A stretch of DNA of 19,540 bases from assembly GCA_036567205.1 (NCBI GenBank), contig DATCVA010000015.1:1-19540 (forward strand), in the 5' to 3' direction. The DNA comes from DATCVA01 sp036567205 (lineage in GTDB: Bacteria > Pseudomonadota > Gammaproteobacteria > Burkholderiales > Burkholderiaceae_B). Below are positions 14,595 through 19,540 of this stretch, piece after piece (position 1 is the stretch's first letter; each line of letters begins with the position of its first letter). Below the pieces are notes generated by a model that searched no databases, was not told the DNA's origin, and saw only the letters and a program-made list of their open reading frames with translations. Made by a program: the position numbers and the translations under genes.

Positions 14595-15899
14595 TTAATA
14601 AACCTTGCGTCCAAGTTCCTGAAGGACGGGGCCGACCGTGGAAAATGAACCGAACACGAGAATTCTATCATTCTCGGACGCTCGTTTTTGTGCTTCAGTA
14701 AAGGCTTGAACCGGATTATCAAAACTTGAAACAGTTACGGGCTCTTTACCCGCCGGCGGCAGCACCCCACGGACGATCTGCGCCAATTGCTCGCCGCTGG
14801 TTCCTCGCGGCCCTTCAAGGCCGGCGCAGTACCAATGATCAACCCGGGAAGCCAGCTTACCAACGACGGCAGCAATATCCTTGTCGTTCAGCATTCCAAC
14901 CACAGCATGTGTATAGGGATAAAAAGCCATGCCGTCCAGGTTTTGCCCGAGCGCCGCGGCAGCATGCGGATTATGGGCTACATCAAGCACAATTGTAGGC
15001 GTGCCCGGCAATATTTGAAGGCGGCCCGGCAATGTCGCTTGCGACAAACCCAGCCGTACCGCTTGCTGCGGAACAACTAATTGGGTGCGTAGCGCCTCGA
15101 GGGCAGCCAGCGCGGCAGAAGCGTTCAATAGTTGATTGGCTCCCCGTAAAGCAGGATAAGCAAGACCACTGCGACGCTGTGAACGACCGCCATAGGCCCA
15201 CTGCTGCCTGTCGCCCGAGTAGTTGAAATCTTTGCCAAACAGCCATAAGTCCGCGCCAATTTCCTGGGCGTAGTCGATGAGCGTCTGCGGCGGCACCGGA
15301 TCGGCGCAAATCGCCGGGCACCCGGGGCGGAAAATATGAGCCTTTTCCAGGCCAATTTTTTCACGGGTATCGCCGAGCCACTCGGTGTGATCGATATCAA
15401 TGCTGGTAACGATTGCGCAATCGGCATCGACAATATTAACCGCGTCCAGGCGACCGCCCAGCCCCACCTCGAGAATCACGACATCCACGCCCTTTTGCTC
15501 AAATAAACGCAAAGCGGCCAGCGTAGTGTATTCAAAATAACTGAGCGATACATCGCCGCGCACAGATTCGATGTAATTGAACTGTTCGATAATTTCTTCG
15601 TCGCTGGCCAATTCGCCATTAACTCGAATACGCTCGTTGAAATCAATTAAATGCGGCGACGTATACAAACCAGTGCGATACCCCCCTGCCAGCAAAATAG
15701 CTTCGAGCATGGCGCAGGTAGACCCTTTGCCATTGGTACCACCCACTGTTATTTTTACAAAAGGCAGCTTCAGTTCGAGGCGATCGGCCGCGGCACGCAC
15801 GCGATCCAGGCCAAGCTCGATGGCTTTATGATGCAAGGACTCTAAGTAACTGAGCCAATCGGCAAGATTCGCCGTACTACCAGGTTTGGGTAAAGACAT
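14595..15899 (-). CDS. folC: Dihydrofolate synthase / folylpolyglutamate synthase
   Basis: FolC ligates glutamate to dihydropteroate and then extends folate polyglutamates, using ATP. The 434-residue product has the Mur-ligase fold. The P-loop is GGTNGKGSTCAML at 53-65, with YTSPHLIDFNERIRVNG at 79-95. The metal and acyl-phosphate site is in VILEVGLGGRLDAVN and SIDIDHTEWLG, and the likely carbamylated lysine is K186 in GLEKAHIF. DVAHNPHAA and the C-terminal VFGSFSTVG segment are present. The ATG at 15897-15899 has only a weak ribosome site. It heads the folC-dedD-cvpA-purF block. Here lpdA lies 80 bases upstream instead of the accD found in many relatives. Confidence 0.96.
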   Translation of the reverse strand: MSLPKPGSTANLADWLSYLESLHHKAIELGLDRVRAAADRLELKLPFVKITVGGTNGKGSTCAMLEAILLAGGYRTGLYTSPHLIDFNERIRVNGELASDEEIIEQFNYIESVRGDVSLSYFEYTTLAALRLFEQKGVDVVILEVGLGGRLDAVNIVDADCAIVTSIDIDHTEWLGDTREKIGLEKAHIFRPGCPAICADPVPPQTLIDYAQEIGADLWLFGKDFNYSGDRQQWAYGGRSQRRSGLAYPALRGANQLLNASAALAALEALRTQLVVPQQAVRLGLSQATLPGRLQILPGTPTIVLDVAHNPHAAAALGQNLDGMAFYPYTHAVVGMLNDKDIAAVVGKLASRVDHWYCAGLEGPRGTSGEQLAQIVRGVLPPAGKEPVTVSSFDNPVQAFTEAQKRASENDRILVFGSFSTVGPVLQELGRKVY

Positions 15900-15979
15900 G
15901 ATGAACGCTTATAAACGACAACGGCGGGTACTGCCATGGCACGAACCCCCCGTTTAAAAATAAAAACTGCTCTTACAGA

Positions 15980-17773
15980 TTACTTGCGCCGTACCGGAGG
16001 CAAATCGGTGCAACTTCCCTCGGCCACTTCAGCTGCCATGCCGATGGACTCGCCCAGAGTAGGATGCGGATGTATCGTTTTTCCGATATCCACAGCATCG
16101 GCCCCCATTTCGATTGCCAACGCCACTTCACCAATTAAATCACCAGCATGGGTGCCTACGATACCACCTCCGACGATACGATGCGTTTGGGCATCGAAAA
16201 GCAGCTTGGTAAAGCCCTCGTCGCGGCCGTTGGCAATAGCCCGACCCGAGGCGGCCCACGGAAACAAACCTTTTTCTACGGCTATACCTTCTTCTTTAGC
16301 CTGGTCTTCGGTTAGGCCGACCCAGGCAATTTCGGGATCGGTGTAAGCCACTGACGGAATTACCCTTGCGTCGAAATAACTTTTCTGACCGGCAATGACC
16401 TCGGCAGCGACATGCGCTTCATGCACGGCCTTGTGAGCCAGCATAGGTTGTCCGACGATGTCGCCAATCGCGTAAATATGGGGAACATTAGTACGCATTT
16501 GCCGATCAACCGGAATAAACCCCCGCTCGCCAACAATCACACCAGCCTTGTCGGCCGCCAGTTTATTGCCATTGGGAACCCGGCCCACGGCTTGTAAAAC
16601 CAAGTCGTAACGCTGAGGCTCCTTCGGAGCATTCTCGCCTTCGAAAGAAACCCAAATCCCGTCTTCTTTGGCTTCAGCCCCCACGGTTTTGGTGTTCAGC
16701 ATAATATGGTCGAAACGCTTCGCGTTCATTTTTTCCCATACTTTGACCAAATCGCGGTCAGCGCCTTGCATCAATCCGCTTAACATCTCAACGACATCCA
16801 GGCGCGAACCCAAAGCGGAATAAACCGTGCCCATTTCAAGGCCGATGATTCCGCCGCCCACAATCAGCATCTTTTCAGGAATGCTTGAAAGCAATAAGGC
16901 GCCAGTCGAATCGACAATACGATCATCGTCGGGCAAGAACGGCAACTTAACCGACTGGCTACCCGCGGCGATAATGGCCGAGCTGAATTTCACGGTTTGA
17001 GTTTGGCCGCCATCCGATTTTATTGACACATGGTAAGGGTCAACAAACTGTCCCACTCCGGTTAAAACAGTAACCTTGCGCGCCTTGGCCATCCCTGCCA
17101 ACCCACCGGTCAGCTTGGCCACCACACCATCCTTAAAACCGCGCAGCGCATCAAGGTCGATCTTGGGGGCCCCGAACAAAATACCATGGGAAGCAAGCGA
17201 CTGAGCCTCTTCCGCAACAGCCGCGGTATGCAGCAAGGCCTTTGAGGGAATGCACCCTACGTTCAGACACACACCGCCCAGGGTTGCGTACCGTTCGACC
17301 AAAGCAACTTTCAGGCCCAGATCGGCCGCGCGGAATGCGGCCGAGTAGCCGCCCGGACCTGCCCCCAGCACCAGCACGTCGTACTGGGCATCGGCAGCCC
17401 CGCCAAAATTGGCTGCCGCAGGCGCTTCAGATGGGCTTTGAGCAACAGGTGAGGCGCTTGCAGGCTTGGCTGCAGAAGCGGCTGGCGCTGCAGCCGAGGC
17501 CGGAGCCGCTTTTTCAGCACCTGAAGCTTTGGCGGCCGTTGCCTCTATCTCGACGATAGCCGCACCTTGGGCGATTTTATCGCCCACTTTTACCAGAACA
17601 GTTTTGACCAGCCCCCCTTGTGCCGCGGGAATCTCCATGGAGGCCTTATCGGACTCAACCGTGATCAGGCTTTGCTCGGGCTTTATCGTATCGCCGGCAG
17701 CGACCAGAACCTCGATCACCTCGACTTCGGCGAAATCGCCAATATCGGGCACTGTTAATTGTGTAGTGCTCAT
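15980..17773 (-). CDS. lpdA: Dihydrolipoamide dehydrogenase (E3) with N-terminal lipoyl domain
   Basis: E3 re-oxidises dihydrolipoyl groups of the pyruvate dehydrogenase complex with FAD and NAD+. The 597-residue protein is longer than the usual ~475 because a lipoyl domain occupies residues 1-78, with acceptor K43 in ESDKASMEIP. An Ala/Pro/Ser-rich linker follows (about 79-128). The E3 body starts YDVLVLGAGPGGYSAAF; its redox disulfide is C169-C174 in GGVCLNVGCIPSK. The catalytic pair is H570 and E575 in HPHPTLGESIG. Lipoyl-E3 fusions are known in Neisseria, Ralstonia and Bordetella-like bacteria. The ATG has AGGAG overlapping the aceF stop (TTTAGGAGACTGCC), so it is coupled to aceF. Confidence 0.97.
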   Translation of the reverse strand: MSTTQLTVPDIGDFAEVEVIEVLVAAGDTIKPEQSLITVESDKASMEIPAAQGGLVKTVLVKVGDKIAQGAAIVEIEATAAKASGAEKAAPASAAAPAASAAKPASASPVAQSPSEAPAAANFGGAADAQYDVLVLGAGPGGYSAAFRAADLGLKVALVERYATLGGVCLNVGCIPSKALLHTAAVAEEAQSLASHGILFGAPKIDLDALRGFKDGVVAKLTGGLAGMAKARKVTVLTGVGQFVDPYHVSIKSDGGQTQTVKFSSAIIAAGSQSVKLPFLPDDDRIVDSTGALLLSSIPEKMLIVGGGIIGLEMGTVYSALGSRLDVVEMLSGLMQGADRDLVKVWEKMNAKRFDHIMLNTKTVGAEAKEDGIWVSFEGENAPKEPQRYDLVLQAVGRVPNGNKLAADKAGVIVGERGFIPVDRQMRTNVPHIYAIGDIVGQPMLAHKAVHEAHVAAEVIAGQKSYFDARVIPSVAYTDPEIAWVGLTEDQAKEEGIAVEKGLFPWAASGRAIANGRDEGFTKLLFDAQTHRIVGGGIVGTHAGDLIGEVALAIEMGADAVDIGKTIHPHPTLGESIGMAAEVAEGSCTDLPPVRRK

Positions 17774-17782
17774 GGCAGTCTC

Positions 17783-19474
17783 CTAAAGCGCAATACGTCG
17801 AAAATCGGCTAGCAAGGCAGCCAGATAGGCGTTGAACCGAGCTGCGGACGCTCCGTCGATGACACGGTGGTCGTAAGACAGCGACAATGGCAACATCAAG
17901 CGCGGTTGAAACGCTTTGCCGTCCCATACCGGTTCATGCGACGAACGAGACACCCCCAAAATAGCCACTTCAGGCGCGTTAATGATGGGCGTGAACGACG
18001 TCCCGCCAATCCCGCCCAGCGATGAAATTGAAAAACATCCGCCCTGCATCTGCGCTGGCGACAACTTGCCGTCGCGGGCCTGCCTGGCCAGGTCCGACAT
18101 TTCCGTAGCAATTTCGAAAATACCTTTTTTATCGGCATCCCTGATTACCGGCACAACAAGACCGTTGGGCGTATCGGCAGCGAAACCAACGTGGTAGTAC
18201 TGCTTAAGAACCAGGTTGTCGCCGTCAAGCGAAGCATTGAACTCGGGAAATTTCTTAAGCGCGGCAACCACAGCCTTGATCAGGAAGGCCAGCATTGTGA
18301 CCTTGATTCCCGATTTCTGATTCTCTTGGTTAAGCGTAACGCGCAGCTCTTCAAGGTCGGTAATATCGGCCACATCATTATTCGTGACGTGGGGGATCAT
18401 GACCCAGTTACGGTGCAAATTAGCGCCCGAAATTTTCTTGATCCGCGACAAGGGCTTGGCTTCGATCGGGCCGAATTTGGCAAAATCGACTTTCGGCCAG
18501 TCCAACACCGATAAGCCCCCGCCTGAAACCGCCGCCGCTCCGGCGCCGCTGCTGCCTGCTGCCACGGCTTGCTTGACAAACGCCCGCACGTCGTCAGCCG
18601 TAATGCGATTTTTATCGCCGCTACCCGTTACACGCCGCAAATCAACACCCAGCTCGCGTGCAAATTTGCGCACAGACGGGGAAGCGTGTGGCAAATTGCG
18701 TGCAGGCAAGCCGATGTCGGATAGCACTTCGGTGGGTGACTCACGCGAAACGGGCGTAGATGCCATCGACGCTTCAGCCTGTACGGACTGCGCTGATGCC
18801 TGCTCGGGTTTAGCCGCCGGGGCCGGCTTGGCGGCCTCCTTGCCTTCTTCCGCCGCTGGCGCCCCAGCGGACTGCTCGGCCGCGGTACTGGACAACTCCA
18901 GAATCTCGGTGCCTTGACTGACCTTGTCACCGACCTTCACTTTAATGGCCGTAACAACACCTGCATGCGAGGATGGCACTTCCATCGAAGCCTTGTCGGA
19001 CTCAACTGTAATCAAGCTTTGCTCGGGCTTTACTGTGTCGCCCACAGCCACCAGCAGTTCGATCACCTCGACCTCGTTGACGTCGCCGATATCAGGCACA
19101 GCAACAGTAACCGTCCCACCCGTCGCCGTTGCGGCAGCCGACGAAGCGCCGGACGGCGCCGGCGTTTCAGTCGGCTTTGCAGCTGGCTTGGCATCGGCCG
19201 GCTTGGCAGGCTTCTGCTCAGCAGCGCCTGGACCCTCGGACTCGATCTCGATGATGACACTGCCTTCTTTAATCTTGTCGCCGACTTTGACCTTGACGGA
19301 TTTGACCACGCCGGCATTGGGGGAAGGGATTTCCATGGAAGCCTTGTCGGATTCCACAGTAATCAAACTTTGCTCGGCCTTAATAGTGTCGCCTTCAGCG
19401 ACCAACAGTTCAATGACCTCGACCTCGCTAAAGTCGCCAATATCCGGAACCTTAATCTCTGTGAGATTGCTCAT
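17783..19474 (-). CDS. aceF: Pyruvate dehydrogenase E2, dihydrolipoamide acetyltransferase
   Basis: E2 forms the core of the pyruvate dehydrogenase complex and passes acetyl groups from lipoate to CoA. The 563-residue protein has two N-terminal lipoyl domains, at about 1-78 (K44 in SDKASMEIP) and 122-197 (K161 in SDKASMEVP). Mobile Ala/Pro-rich linkers separate them. The peripheral subunit-binding domain is at about 262-300 (ASPSVRKFARELGVDLRRV then ITADDVRAF). The catalytic domain ends with SYDHRVIDGASAARF, giving H536 and D540. PSBD and active site look intact. The ATG has a GGGGGAGA ribosome site and starts 15 bases after the aceE stop. The two lipoyl domains are close repeats of each other and of the one in lpdA. 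Confidence 0.97.
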   Translation of the reverse strand: MSNLTEIKVPDIGDFSEVEVIELLVAEGDTIKAEQSLITVESDKASMEIPSPNAGVVKSVKVKVGDKIKEGSVIIEIESEGPGAAEQKPAKPADAKPAAKPTETPAPSGASSAAATATGGTVTVAVPDIGDVNEVEVIELLVAVGDTVKPEQSLITVESDKASMEVPSSHAGVVTAIKVKVGDKVSQGTEILELSSTAAEQSAGAPAAEEGKEAAKPAPAAKPEQASAQSVQAEASMASTPVSRESPTEVLSDIGLPARNLPHASPSVRKFARELGVDLRRVTGSGDKNRITADDVRAFVKQAVAAGSSGAGAAAVSGGGLSVLDWPKVDFAKFGPIEAKPLSRIKKISGANLHRNWVMIPHVTNNDVADITDLEELRVTLNQENQKSGIKVTMLAFLIKAVVAALKKFPEFNASLDGDNLVLKQYYHVGFAADTPNGLVVPVIRDADKKGIFEIATEMSDLARQARDGKLSPAQMQGGCFSISSLGGIGGTSFTPIINAPEVAILGVSRSSHEPVWDGKAFQPRLMLPLSLSYDHRVIDGASAARFNAYLAALLADFRRIAL

Positions 19475-19489
19475 ATCTGTCTCCCCCGC

Positions 19490-19540
19490 TTAGGCGTGAT
19501 GTGGGTTGGCTTTATTAACATCAATGCCGTACTTTTTAAT
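19490..19540 (-). CDS. aceE: Pyruvate dehydrogenase E1 component, C-terminal end
   Basis: The last 51 bases of the window, read on the minus strand, give an open frame ending IKKYGIDVNKANPHHA and TAA. This fits the C-terminus of homodimeric pyruvate dehydrogenase E1 (AceE), whose end carries a YGID/FNID-like motif before N-P. The stop lies 15 bases before the aceF start, the standard aceE-aceF order. Only 16 residues are visible, so the call rests mainly on position plus that short match. Confidence 0.8.
   Translation of the reverse strand: MKKYGIDVNKANPHHA

Overview
The window reads as an ordinary housekeeping segment of a betaproteobacterial chromosome, most likely Burkholderiales and Alcaligenaceae-like. 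The reasons are the cluster rpsB-tsf-pyrH-frr-uppS-cdsA-dxr-rseP divergent from map-glnD, a dihydrolipoamide dehydrogenase carrying its own N-terminal lipoyl domain, and the protein sequences themselves. The placement comes from recalled family and gene-order knowledge; no database was searched. Coding density is high. I see no tRNA, rRNA, insertion sequence, phage gene or CRISPR array.

Region 1 (1-6517, minus strand) is a translation and envelope cluster transcribed right to left. It encodes ribosomal protein S2, elongation factor Ts, UMP kinase, ribosome recycling factor, undecaprenyl diphosphate synthase, CDP-diacylglycerol synthase, DXP reductoisomerase and the first 105 residues of the RseP site-2 protease. 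From pyrH down to dxr the spacing is tight, ending in a TAATG stop/start overlap between cdsA and dxr. By contrast, the rpsB-tsf and tsf-pyrH spacers hold strong hairpins. Starts were revised for frr, pyrH, rpsB, uppS and tsf (GTG).

Region 2 (6518-6822) is the divergent rpsB/map control region. It has a consensus TATAAT before map, a plausible rpsB promoter with a leader of about 135 nt, and two pairs of short direct repeats inside that leader.

Region 3 (6823-11603, plus strand) holds map, glnD (PII uridylyltransferase), a MarC-family membrane protein and dsbB. The glnD-marC spacer is unusually rich in nested inverted repeats.

Region 4 (11712-19540, minus strand) is transcribed right to left. 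It starts with the last 16 residues of aceE, then aceF and lpdA (pyruvate dehydrogenase E2 and E3), then folC, a DedD-like SPOR protein, cvpA and purF. folC-dedD-cvpA-purF is a widely conserved block. In many proteobacteria accD precedes folC; here the pyruvate dehydrogenase genes do.

I found no convincing novel system. The points worth a second look are non-coding or structural: a 26-bp perfect palindrome inside dxr, structured spacers around tsf, repeats in the rpsB leader, the glnD-marC element, and three near-identical lipoyl modules spread over aceF and lpdA.
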